From the IMG/VR virus record IMGVR_UViG_3300030098_004888, positions 1 to 56,666 of that record: a stretch of DNA of 56,666 nucleotides. One strand, written 5' to 3'. Source of the DNA: a virus. The notes beneath the pieces were generated by a model that did not search any database, was not told the origin of the DNA, and saw only the letters and a program-made list of their open reading frames with translations. Both the position numbers and the translations under genes were made by a program. Shown here in pieces: positions 6,927 to 15,900 of the stretch. How positions within the stretch are numbered: position 1 is the stretch's first letter; each line of letters starts with the position of its first letter.

Positions 6927-7757
6927 ATGGAAGATTCAATTTATGATTCTGATATAGAATTTCATGTATTTAAATACAAAACTAAAAAGGGTCGCAGATA
7001 TTTATCTAAAAAATTTGAACAGAAAACTATATCAACTACTGTTACAGTTGTAGATATAGATGATGCTCAATCAAATGTCTACCTCCTTAAAAGAATGGCG
7101 AGGTCGGCTGGCTTAAACCCAAATGCATTAAACACCGAATATAAAATAAAGATTGCTAAGTTTACTCTTGGTAAAAAAGTTGGTGTAAAAAGCAGACCAA
7201 ATTTAAAGATGGAAAAAGATTATAGGGATGTAGAAAAGTTGTATGGTATTTTAAACGAACCAAACATACTTGATGAAAGAAACTTTGAGGATGACTTAAA
7301 GCTTGGTGAAGAAAATGAAATGGTTGTTTCTAGGTTTCTAGAAAGCAAAGGTATGAGGTATATATCTAGTTGCACATATAAAGAATATGATTTACTTATG
7401 TGTGACAAAGATGATAACGAGGTGAAGTTTGAAGTAAAAACAGATGTGTTAGTTACTAAAGATAATGATACTGGGAATATAGTAATAGAGATTAGGTATA
7501 AGGGTAATCCTAGTGGTATATCGTCAACAGAAGCCAAATGGTTTGTTTATTATTATGCAAACCTAGACAAAGAAAATTTATGGATGATAAAGGTTGACGA
7601 CCTTAAAAAATTAATTAAGGATAATAAATTTAAAATAGTTATGGGTGGTGACAACAATGACTCCGAACTTGTTTTAATAAAAAGATATGATTACATTAGC
7701 AAGTTCAAAGTATATAATCTATGCCAAAAAGAAAATACAAAAGGAAAAAACCTATAA
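6927..7757 (+). CDS. PD-(D/E)XK nuclease-like protein
   Basis: 276 residues. Residues 1-120 are unrecognised, basic and beta-rich. From ~126 there is a nuclease core: LGEENEMVVSRFLESKGM (E128/E131), KEYDLLM (D155) and FEVKTD (E169, K171), the spacing of restriction/resolvase-type folds. Probably cuts or resolves DNA; a Holliday-junction or nicking role fits the neighbours (another PD-(D/E)XK protein and endonuclease VII). The 3' end overlaps the next gene by 37 bases. Confidence 0.7.
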   Translation: MEDSIYDSDIEFHVFKYKTKKGRRYLSKKFEQKTISTTVTVVDIDDAQSNVYLLKRMARSAGLNPNALNTEYKIKIAKFTLGKKVGVKSRPNLKMEKDYRDVEKLYGILNEPNILDERNFEDDLKLGEENEMVVSRFLESKGMRYISSCTYKEYDLLMCDKDDNEVKFEVKTDVLVTKDNDTGNIVIEIRYKGNPSGISSTEAKWFVYYYANLDKENLWMIKVDDLKKLIKDNKFKIVMGGDNNDSELVLIKRYDYISKFKVYNLCQKENTKGKNL

Positions 7758-8194
7758 ATAAAAAGGTTAGAAATGCAACTGTTTGCAGAAAAGATGGTAT
7801 AGAATTTAAATCTAAACTAGAACTATATACTTATACTAAGCTGAAACAGAGTAACTTAGGAGGGGAATATGAGAAACACAGATTTGATTTACTTGAAAAG
7901 TTTGAGTTTAAAGGAGAAAGTGTGGAAAAGCACAAGAAAAGAGGAGAGTATATATATGATAAAATTAGTAATAAGATTAGGGCAATAACATATACACCAG
8001 ATTTTGTTAACATAGATGATAGATGGATAATAGAGTGCAAAGGATATGCAAATGAACAGTTCCCATTAAGGTGGAAGTTGTTTAAAAAAATGATAAATGA
8101 CAATGGATTGGATTTTGATTTATACTTACCAACAAACCAAACACAAGTAGAAGAAACAATAAAATTAATTAATATTAAGAAACATGGTTCTTGA
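7721..8194 (+). CDS. DUF1064-like / T7 endonuclease I-like nuclease
   Basis: 157 residues. Basic N-terminus; KDGIEFKSKLELYTYTKL (conserved E), then YTPDFVNIDDRWIIECKGY (D, E-x-K) and LRWKLFKKM. This is the DUF1064 phage pattern, related to T7 endonuclease I, a junction-resolving enzyme. In the usual phage role it debranches replicating DNA before packaging. ORF overlaps the upstream gene by 37 bases, so translation is coupled or the true start is slightly downstream. Confidence 0.75.
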   Translation: MPKRKYKRKKPINKKVRNATVCRKDGIEFKSKLELYTYTKLKQSNLGGEYEKHRFDLLEKFEFKGESVEKHKKRGEYIYDKISNKIRAITYTPDFVNIDDRWIIECKGYANEQFPLRWKLFKKMINDNGLDFDLYLPTNQTQVEETIKLINIKKHGS

Positions 8195-8209
8195 TAATAT
8201 AACTGTAGT

Positions 8210-8626
8210 TTGGCCTTAAAAACCAAAAATAAAAAGTGTACTACATGCAAGAAAGTAAAGGAAGAAAAAGATTTTCCTAGGGGTACTCGTGGGGCTGTTT
8301 GTAAAGACTGTAAAAATAAATATGCCAGAAGAGTATATGACCCTGAAAAGCAAAGAGAAAAATTATATATAAGGAGATATGGTATTACCATTAAAGATTA
8401 TAACGAAATGTATATATCACAAGATGGAAAGTGTGCTATATGCAGAAAGGGAAAAACAATAAAAAATAATTTTTATGTTGACCATTGCCACAAAACAAAA
8501 AAGGTTAGGGGTTTGTTGTGTATGAGATGTAATTCTGGTATAGGTTATTTTAAAGATGATGAATCTTTAATGAAAAAAGCTATAGTGTATTTAAAAAACT
8601 CAACTAAAAATATAATTGTAAATTAG
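8210..8626 (+). CDS. Recombination endonuclease VII-like HNH nuclease
   Basis: 138 residues. N-terminal zinc ribbon C10-x2-C13 and C31-x2-C34; then DGKCAICRKG (C75, C78), VDHCHKTKKVRGLLC (D91, H92, H94) and CMRCNSGIGYFKDD (C104, C107), the endonuclease VII fold of T4 gp49 type that cleaves branched DNA before packaging. No ATG fits: an in-frame stop lies at 8195-8197, so TTG at 8210 is taken as start, preserving the ribbon. Its stop overlaps the stop of the convergent late gene. Confidence 0.8.
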   Translation: MALKTKNKKCTTCKKVKEEKDFPRGTRGAVCKDCKNKYARRVYDPEKQREKLYIRRYGITIKDYNEMYISQDGKCAICRKGKTIKNNFYVDHCHKTKKVRGLLCMRCNSGIGYFKDDESLMKKAIVYLKNSTKNIIVN

Positions 8627-8994
8627 TTTATCTTATCTAAAAGAATAGCAGAGCCTATTATTGAGCCTGCACCTATGAAAAACCACAACCCCTTTTTATC
8701 ATACCACTTTGGTTTTATTTCTTTATTTAGTTTCATATACAAATCAACTCTATCATTCAATAGGGATAACTCCTGGTTTGTATAAAATAAAAGTGTTGAG
8801 TCTAGTCTTGCTTGTTGCTTGTATAGGTCTACTTGTTTGTCTAATAAAGAAATGGTGTGACCTTGAATAGAATCATTCTGCTCGTACCAAGTCATAATAG
8901 AATCTAGCTTAACAACCTCTTCATCTGTTAATGTAGTTTGTGCAAGGGAGTGGCTTGACAACATAATTAATATAGCGAGTATTCGCTTAATCAT
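8623..8994 (-). CDS. Exported coiled-coil protein with C-terminal membrane anchor (spanin-like?)
   Basis: 123 residues. Signal peptide (MIKRILAILIMLSSHSLAQ), a long helical charged segment (~25-95), then a hydrophobic helix WFFIGAGSIIGSAILL near the end. Topology would put the coiled coil in the periplasm; with the membrane-anchored coiled-coil protein two genes upstream it could form an envelope-spanning lysis pair. Last gene of the - strand late operon; the ATG overlaps the previous stop by four bases. No sequence motif proves lysis. Confidence 0.6.
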   Translation of the reverse strand: MIKRILAILIMLSSHSLAQTTLTDEEVVKLDSIMTWYEQNDSIQGHTISLLDKQVDLYKQQARLDSTLLFYTNQELSLLNDRVDLYMKLNKEIKPKWYDKKGLWFFIGAGSIIGSAILLDKIN

Positions 8995-9245
8995 TTTCTT
9001 TTGGAACCTTTTAGTCTTGACTTTTCTTTCTTGCCCCTGTTTTTAGAAGCTGTTATTATGGTTACAGTTTTAGAGTAAACCCCTTTTGGGTGATGAACAT
9101 CCATACCATCTCCCTTTTTAACCAATCCACCTTTCATGGCTTTTCTTCTTGATTTGTTTCTAGCAACTCTATCCTTCTTAGATTTCTTTGAGCTTTGAAA
9201 CTTGCCATACTCTTTTTTATAATTTCTTTTTACTGCTTTAGCCAT
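8991..9245 (-). CDS. Small basic HNH-like phage protein
   Basis: 84 residues, very basic. The segments RVARNKSRRKAMKGGLVKKG and DGMDVHHPKG match a widespread short phage family with an HNH-like DVHH motif followed by SKNRGKK (from memory; role unknown). The second histidine/asparagine set of a full HNH nuclease is not clear, so catalysis is uncertain. Overlaps both neighbours by 4-8 bases. Confidence 0.65.
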   Translation of the reverse strand: MAKAVKRNYKKEYGKFQSSKKSKKDRVARNKSRRKAMKGGLVKKGDGMDVHHPKGVYSKTVTIITASKNRGKKEKSRLKGSKRK

Positions 9246-9543
9246 TTAATCTTTTCTTTAATGATTCTTTTGCTTTGCTAACTGATTTCTTTTTAACAAC
9301 TGGTTTCTTTTTCTTTGCCTCCTCTATTTCAGATAAGCCTTTTGTTATTTCTTCTGTCACTTCTTTTTTGTCTTCCTTAACTTCTTTCTTTTCTTCACGA
9401 ACAGAATCTAAGTCCTTCTTGTTTTGTTTAAGGTCGTTTTTAAGCTGTTTCTCACGCTTTCTGCTACTCTTTGATGAAAGACCTACAATCAGGGCAAGAA
9501 CCCCAAAAACACCTAATATTATTTTGGCAAGCTTTTTTAGCAT
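9238..9543 (-). CDS. Membrane-anchored coiled-coil protein (inner-membrane spanin-like?)
   Basis: 101 residues from the ATG at 9543: one N-terminal hydrophobic helix (IILGVFGVLALIVGL) then a ~65-residue charged coiled coil (KNDLKQNKKDLDSVREEKKE) and a Lys-rich tail, the Rz-like layout. The longer form from 9582 is rejected because it would run through the terminator hairpin at 9561-9593. A TATATTTG box ends five bases before the ATG, so its message would be nearly leaderless. Confidence 0.65.
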   Translation of the reverse strand: MLKKLAKIILGVFGVLALIVGLSSKSSRKREKQLKNDLKQNKKDLDSVREEKKEVKEDKKEVTEEITKGLSEIEEAKKKKPVVKKKSVSKAKESLKKRLNG

Positions 9544-9547
9544 AATA

Positions 9548-9555
9548 CAAATATA
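9548..9555 (-). promoter_or_regulatory. Promoter -7 box TATATTTG abutting the gene at 9543
   Basis: Matches TAnnTTTG on the - strand immediately after the terminator at 9557-9593 and only four bases before the ATG. It would restart transcription for the last three late genes after the terminator, with an almost leaderless mRNA. Confidence 0.55.
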
Positions 9556-9556
9556 C

Positions 9557-9628
9557 AAAAAACCCAGCAAAAGCCTGGGCATGATGCTGGGTTCAAAACT
9601 AAAACTATGTGCACTAATGTGCGAAGTA
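9557..9628 (-). ncRNA. Candidate anti-leader small RNA
   Basis: Read on the - strand, this ~70-nt interval has a 5' hairpin GCAC-ATTA-GTGC, then the unstructured segment CATAGTTTTAGTTTTG, then a terminator: AACCCAGCA (9593-9585), 15-base loop, TGCTGGGTT (9569-9561) and a T run to 9557. A TACCTTTG box sits just upstream (9639-9632). The segment is the exact complement of AAAACTAAAACTATG (9595-9609), which is the leader plus start codon of early genes at 374, 540, 54973, 55309 and 55599. Predicted role: base-pair with early mRNAs and block initiation late in infection. Seen: sequence, hairpins, complementarity. Inferred: transcription and function. Confidence 0.55.
9561..9593 (-). terminator. 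Rho-independent terminator of the candidate small RNA
   Basis: Nine-base perfect inverted repeat AACCCAGCA/TGCTGGGTT followed on the - strand by six T residues counting the stem end. On the + strand the hairpin is followed by CAAAACT, not a T run, so it is directional to the - strand. Confidence 0.75.
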
Positions 9629-9631
9629 TTA

Positions 9632-9639
9632 CAAAGGTA
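9632..9639 (-). promoter_or_regulatory. Promoter -7 box TACCTTTG for the candidate small RNA
   Basis: Fits TAnnTTTG on the - strand in the 135-base gap of an otherwise closely packed operon. No clear -33 TTG 17-23 bases upstream, so it may be weak, or the RNA may be processed from read-through of the late operon. The same octamer occurs at 53861-53868. Confidence 0.5.
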
Positions 9640-9678
9640 GTAAATATTTATACACCTTTAATTAATATTTATTCACAG

Positions 9679-9903
9679 TTATTTCCTGTTTGCAAACTTC
9701 TCAAGTCCTGCAATACCAAAGCAACCTAATACAACCATTACAAACGAATTATATATAGCTTCATTGATAACCAGGTCTTTACCAATCCAACCTGTAATTA
9801 CATCAGCTAGCATCACTATCACCATAATCAAAAAAGCAAGAAATCCTATTATGCTTTTCTCATTATACTTGTTATCATCTTTAAATATTTCTTTCCAGCT
9901 CAT
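9679..9903 (-). CDS. Holin-like small membrane protein
   Basis: 74 residues from ATG 9903 (MSWKEIFKDD), which begins seven bases after the upstream gene ends; an in-frame ATG at 9957 would add a Lys/Asn-rich tail overlapping that gene. Two hydrophobic helices (IIGFLAFLIMVIVMLADVIT and YNSFVMVVLGCFGIAGL), short connecting segment, basic end. Size, topology and position between virion genes and the spanin-like genes suggest a holin. No motif proves it. Confidence 0.6.
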   Translation of the reverse strand: MSWKEIFKDDNKYNEKSIIGFLAFLIMVIVMLADVITGWIGKDLVINEAIYNSFVMVVLGCFGIAGLEKFANRK

Positions 9904-9910
9904 ATTGTTT

Positions 9911-12900
9911 TTATTTTTTTTGTTTTTGTTCTTTTGTTTCTTGTTCTTTTCTGTCATCTTTTTTAGGTTTAAAAAACCTATTGTAAGTTCGTTCTATTAC
10001 TGTTGTTGGAAGAGGTAGGGGTCGTATCATATCAAAGAAATTTCCCATAAATTCATCCGTAGTATATTCATCTAGATTTAAAATTGCTTTTATAAATTCT
10101 GCTCCTCCTTTTACTGATTTTGCTAAGGTGCCTGTAACTGGGTCTATTTCAAAATCATATTGTTGTCCAAAAAATTGTTGGTAAAAATAAGTAATCAAAT
10201 CACCTACTATTGGGTAAAAAGCATAAGCACCAGTAGCTGTTGTTAATAAATGATTACCTATAACACTATCCCAAAGTTCATCTCTTTCATCTTCAGGGGT
10301 AAATGCATATTTTATAAGGCTTCCTGCCACTGTAAAAAGTTGAGGCAATACAAACCAAAACATTACCATTCCTTTTAGTGCTTGTCTTTGGCTACCCTTA
10401 CCAGTTTTAAAATTGTTGCTGTGGACATTAAAATTTCTAGCTAAAGCTAATGGGGAATTTAACAGTGTTGTAAAAAAACTATACGGACCTTTTTGCATTG
10501 CACCTAAAAATTCTGAGGCACCTGATTGCTGAGTCATTTCCCCTACAAACTCAACCTTTTTTAAAGCTTTTTCTGGACTAAGCTTTTCAACATTAATTAA
10601 ATAATTGTAATAAGGAATACCACCAAACATAAACCCTCCCATGTCTCCATATTTTGTTAAAAAGAATGCGTTGTTTCTCCATTTGCTCAGATTCCTTTTT
10701 AACCCTGTTAGGTCTTTTTCTAATTCAAGATAAAGCTCTTCGTTTATATTAAAGTTTGCAAACCTATCCTGAAGAATAGGACTCCTAGAAATTAAATCTT
10801 TTAACTGAGAAACAGTTTTTTTAGGGGTTGCTAACATTGTGCCAAAGTTTTTCAACCATTTACCAGCACCCATATATGAAGCATATCCTGCTGCTGATGT
10901 TAACTGCTTAATACCAGGATGCCAGTTAAATGCCAAAACAGAAGTTAAAAAATATCGCCTTGCACTCATTAATCCTGCTATATATCCATCTAGTGGTTCA
11001 GGTGTATTAAAAATAGTTTGAAAATGAAATGTTAATAAATTTATCATTTCAGCACCATCGGTTTTTTTCCCCTCAACTACTTTCTCACCTTTAAGTCCTT
11101 TTTTTCTTATTATTGTGTTAAATATTTTATTCCTTGTTTCTGGATATCTTTTTATTAATGCATTTTTAACCTTGTCAGAAAGTATAGTATTTTGCAGATA
11201 AAAACCTGTTGGCCCATATGCTATAAACCGAGACATATCATTTAAATAACTAACAGAATTTAGTATAAAGTCATCAGGTGATAATACTTTTTTAGCTTGA
11301 GGAACTCTGTCTATAAGACTTTTACTAAATACAGTTTTCAATACATCTGACGTTGGGTTTAAAAAATTAAAAGGAATATCTTCAGGTTTTTTATTTTGTT
11401 CTTTTTCTTCGCCAGTAAGAGTTACTTTACCAGAATATCCTTCTTGAAAAGTAGCAGGAATTTTAAACATTTCCATGCTTGTGTTATTTATTTCCTCTCT
11501 AAAAGATGGAAAAAACTCTACTATCATTCTATCTACAAACTCTTTTTGACCTGGTGTTAATATTTCATTAATAATCCTATCCCCTTCTTTTGTTAGTATT
11601 GCTTCTCCTTCTTCGTTTCTTTCTTTAATTATCCCATCTCTTATCAGGTATAGGTCGTTTTGTTTATTTTTAGTAAAAGCATACAAGCTCATTAATTGAG
11701 CAGAATTAAAATCAGGCTTACCTCCTGCATATTCAATTACAAATCTTTTGTTTGATAATTTATCTCTTTTGTTGTCTATTGTTTCTTTAGATATTTTTCT
11801 AATTAAATCTGTACCTCGTTTTTTTCTAGCAATAAAAATGTTTCTTCCTTCTTGTATTTTTTCCCTAACTAATGTAACCAAGTTTCCTTCAAATGTTTTA
11901 TTTGCAGGGTCTGTGTCTAAAAATTCAAGAAGAGTGTATAGATTTTCATTTTGACGTTCATATACACCCCTAAGGCCAGGAACAATATTAGATAGTTTAA
12001 ATCCACCAGTTTTTCTTTTACCCTTTTTTTCTATTCCTCCTTCTATGTCTCTAAGCATAAGGTCTATATCCTTTTTCCATTCTTTTCTTTGTTCTTTTTC
12101 TGATTCCTTTCTTTGCTCTTTTGCTGTTTTAATAAACCTATTTAAAAAATCTAATCTTTCTTTAACATATTCTAATGGGGTTTCAGGTAGTGTTATATCA
12201 TGAAAAGATAAAGCCATTAATCTATCCATTAAATTTTCAGGTATTTCATGTAAGCCTCTAACCTCTTCTAGTATATTTAAAGCCTCTTGTTTTATTTTCT
12301 CTGTATCTTTTTCTTTAATAGCTCTTGTAACATCTTTAAGAAATCCAATACCATCTACGGACAGTGATTTGTTTTGCCCTACAAAAGCTCCTGCTTGATT
12401 TTTTATATACCCCTTTGGATTTGATATTTTTTTTATTTCATTAACCAACTCTACTTTTTCAGCATGATTAACATCATCAAGTAATTTGTTTACTTTATTT
12501 ACAATATTTTTTATGTCCTTAGGGGATTTGCTTGTTTTTATTAGACTTAAAAGCCTATTAACATACTTTGAGTTTATTGTTCGTTCTGGGAATAAATTTA
12601 AAGTTTCTTTTACAAAATTTAAAACCTCTTCTCTACCTTCTTTTTTTGACAGGTCACTTACTTTTTGTAATTCTTTTAACTTTCTTTTAAGCTCAACTCT
12701 TTCAGTTACTTTTATAGTTATTCTTTTGTCTCTTGCTTTAAGACCCAAATCTTTTAAAGATGGTGGTTTTGGTTTTTTATATTGTATACCTAAAAATTTT
12801 CGGCTTTGAGTAATAGATGGCTGGGTAATAATTTTATCATATACTTTTTGTTTAGATATTGTTTCCCAATCAGAAATTTGTTTTTTTGTCCATATTTTAT

Positions 12901-15900
12901 ACCTTTCTGGATTAGAGTTAGTGTTTTCATTTCCACTTACTTCAAGATATTGTGTTGCTACAGGAACGCCAACTTCAAACCCCTCTGATTTTAATTCAGT
13001 TAAAGCAGCTAACCTATGTTGCCCTTCATTTATTATACCAGATTCAGCATCTCCCATTAACCTAAATATAGGAATTGCATCACCAAAGTTTAAGTCCATT
13101 TCTCCAACTTCTTGTGCTAACTTTGTGTCGTATCCTTTTTCTTTAATAGATTTTTTTAGTAGTTCGTAGTTAGCCCTAGTTAATCCAAACAGTTCAATAA
13201 CAGCACCATCTGGAAGACTTAATAAAAAATTTTCTTTATCTTGTTTGTGTGAGCCATCTTCATTATATTCTTTAGCTGATTGCGATAATTTATCAAACTC
13301 GCTTCTACTTGTATAATAATTAGAACTTAATTTAATAGCTTGAGAAGGGTCAACTAAAAGCTCCCCACCAACAGCAGCAGTTTTATTTTCTACATTATAA
13401 TTTTTTATATCCCCTCTTTCAATTTGGTTTTTAACATTATAATAATTAGGGTTTTCAATATATTGCTGAGGTAATAAATTTCCTTCTATTCTTTTTTCAG
13501 CTAATTCTTGTTCAGGTGTCTTTTCTGGTTTAGGTGTCTTTTCTGGTTTAGGTAATTTAGATTCTAATAAGTCCTGGGTTGGTTGGTCGTTTACTATTTC
13601 CACTTTAGATACCCCAGTTTCAACTTCGTTTATAAAATTATTATCTTTTATATTTTCTAAAACCTGCTCTCTGGTAACATCCTTATTATTTATTTTGTAG
13701 CTTGGTGCTGGAGTTCCATCTAAGTTAACTTCTCTTCTTTCTATTGTAATTTTATTTCCAGAACCTTGCGAATCATAAGTTCCTTTTAATGTTTCTATTT
13801 CTGTTTTTGCTTGTTCTGGATTAGTGTATTCTTTTGACTCTAAAAGTATTTCATTACCTGCTTCATCTTTAGAAAAAGATTCAGAGCTAACAACCACCCC
13901 CTTATTAGTATTAATGATTATTTTTTCTGGTGCAGAAAATACAGTTTTAGGTCTGTATCCAAACAAAGAAAGTATTTTATTTTTTATAGTTACAGGTATT
14001 CTTGGGTTGCCTAAACTTTCTATAGATTTTCTATTTAAAAGAATATCAAAAAGTGCTTTTTTCCTTTCTATTGGTAGCCTGTTCCAGTTAGCAAAAGCTA
14101 ATTGCATATTTTCAAGGCTAGTATTATAAATTGTTTCAAGACCTTTTTTTCTTAATTCTGCTCGTATTTTTGGAAGGGTTGCCCCTGATTCAAATAGAGC
14201 ACCAAGAAAACCAGATTGCTCTAATGTTTTAACTTCTTTGTTTGTAAGTTTTACTGAAAAGGGTTCTGCTGATGTTATTTTAACATAAGCTTCTGGTATT
14301 TTTGCAATACCTTTTAAGCCTATAAGATAAGCAAGTGCCATACCATAATCTTCGCTAGTAGGCATTCTTTTTTCTAATAGAGCTGGTACATGTGCAAAAG
14401 CAGCAAACTCTCCTGCAAACTCACCGACACCAGGTCTTCCAAACTTATTACCTATACTTTTCCCTAACCTACCACCTAAATATATAGAAGCACCTGTAAT
14501 ATAACCAAGAGAACCTTCTTTTAAAGAGTGAAAATAATTAATATCATCTATAACAGAGCCAATATTATCTCCATATCTATTTTTTAATTGTACTGCTTGA
14601 TTTAAAATATCTCTTTGAAATTCATAACCAGCAAAAGATGTAGCCACTGTATTTAATGGAATAAGTGTTTTATTTATGTTTATAGACAATCCCCTTTCAA
14701 GAATGTTTCTTTTAACATTAGGGCTTCTTAATGCCATTCTATCTATTGTTCCTTTAAACATAGTTGAATATAGTGTTCTAGCTTTAGAGCTACTAAGAAC
14801 AGCTCTACCAGAAGTAGAACCAACTTTACCCCAACCTGCAAAAAAAGGAAGGTCTAACAACAAGCCTAAAAAACCAGAAGCAAACTCCCCCTTGCCCCCA
14901 TATGAATCTAAGTATTGATTATAAGCTTCATCACTTATTAAATATGCATCTGTTCCTCTAGCTACATCAAAAGCTCTACCTAAACCAAATATGCTATTTT
15001 TATGATAAGCCATTTTAATGTTTCTACCAAAAGAACCACCCCATGCATTATAAAAAGCTTTATCTTCTTTTAATGAGTATTTATTTTTTATTGTATTATA
15101 CTCACCTGTAATATTATCATATTCATCTAAAAGATTAAAATAACCAGATTCTTTTAGTTTTTTTTCAAATTCATCTAATTGTCCCCAAGTATTAGTAAGC
15201 TCTTGGTAAGCTTTATGTTCATCGGTATCTAATAAGTCTTCATAATTAGAATATAAATTATTCCTTTTATCTACAAGACCATAATAATATTTTGTATCAG
15301 CACCTTGTTTTAACACTGTTTCAGGGACAATACCAAGAGATGTTCTTATTGTTTGTGTATTTTCTTTTTCAAATAAACTTATTTCGTTATCTAAAGAACT
15401 TATTTGGTCAGATAAATTAAAAATACTTTTTATTGTTTCATTTTGAAAAGAAACTTCTCCATTTTCTTCATTAACTAAAACCCCCAGTAAAGATGAAAGG
15501 TCATCTGATTTTTGAATTAATTGGTCGTAATCATCAAATTGATTTTCTTCTTCTACTTTAGTTATCTGTGATGACAGGTCATCTATCTTAACTTTAAGTG
15601 GGCCATCTGCATATTCGTTTTGTTCTTTAGAATAGTCAAACCACTTTTTCCTTAGGTCTTTTGGCAAGTCATCAACATCGTTAAGATTTAGCCCACCAGT
15701 TTTTATTATACTTTCAAATGCTACTGGATTTTCTGTAGCCCAAGCACCAAAGTCTTCCCAGTTTACTTCAACCCCAGCAGCAGTTTCTATAGCAGAAATT
15801 CTTTTATCTTCTTTCTTTCTCCTTTCAATAGCTTCTTCTCTTTTTGGTTGCATATATGAAGATTCAGCAGTAGCAGAATCTGTTCTTGCTAAAAAAATAC

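Noticed and set aside
8600-8650. Terminator between the convergent early and late ends
   Set aside because: The two genes overlap at their stops and no hairpin with T run is visible there.
9544-9582. Longer N-terminus of the 9238 protein starting at 9582
   Set aside because: Would place the start within the terminator hairpin; the ATG at 9543 directly follows a promoter box.
9275-9640. Long open frames opposite to the late genes (and similar elsewhere)
   Set aside because: Mirror frames of coding genes with low-complexity composition and no leader.
9607-9729. A + strand 40-residue ORF starting at the leader-like 15-mer at 9595-9609
   Set aside because: It runs antisense into the holin-like gene, has no downstream early gene, and the - strand bears a matched terminator and promoter; treated as the template of the small RNA instead. 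It remains the main alternative explanation.
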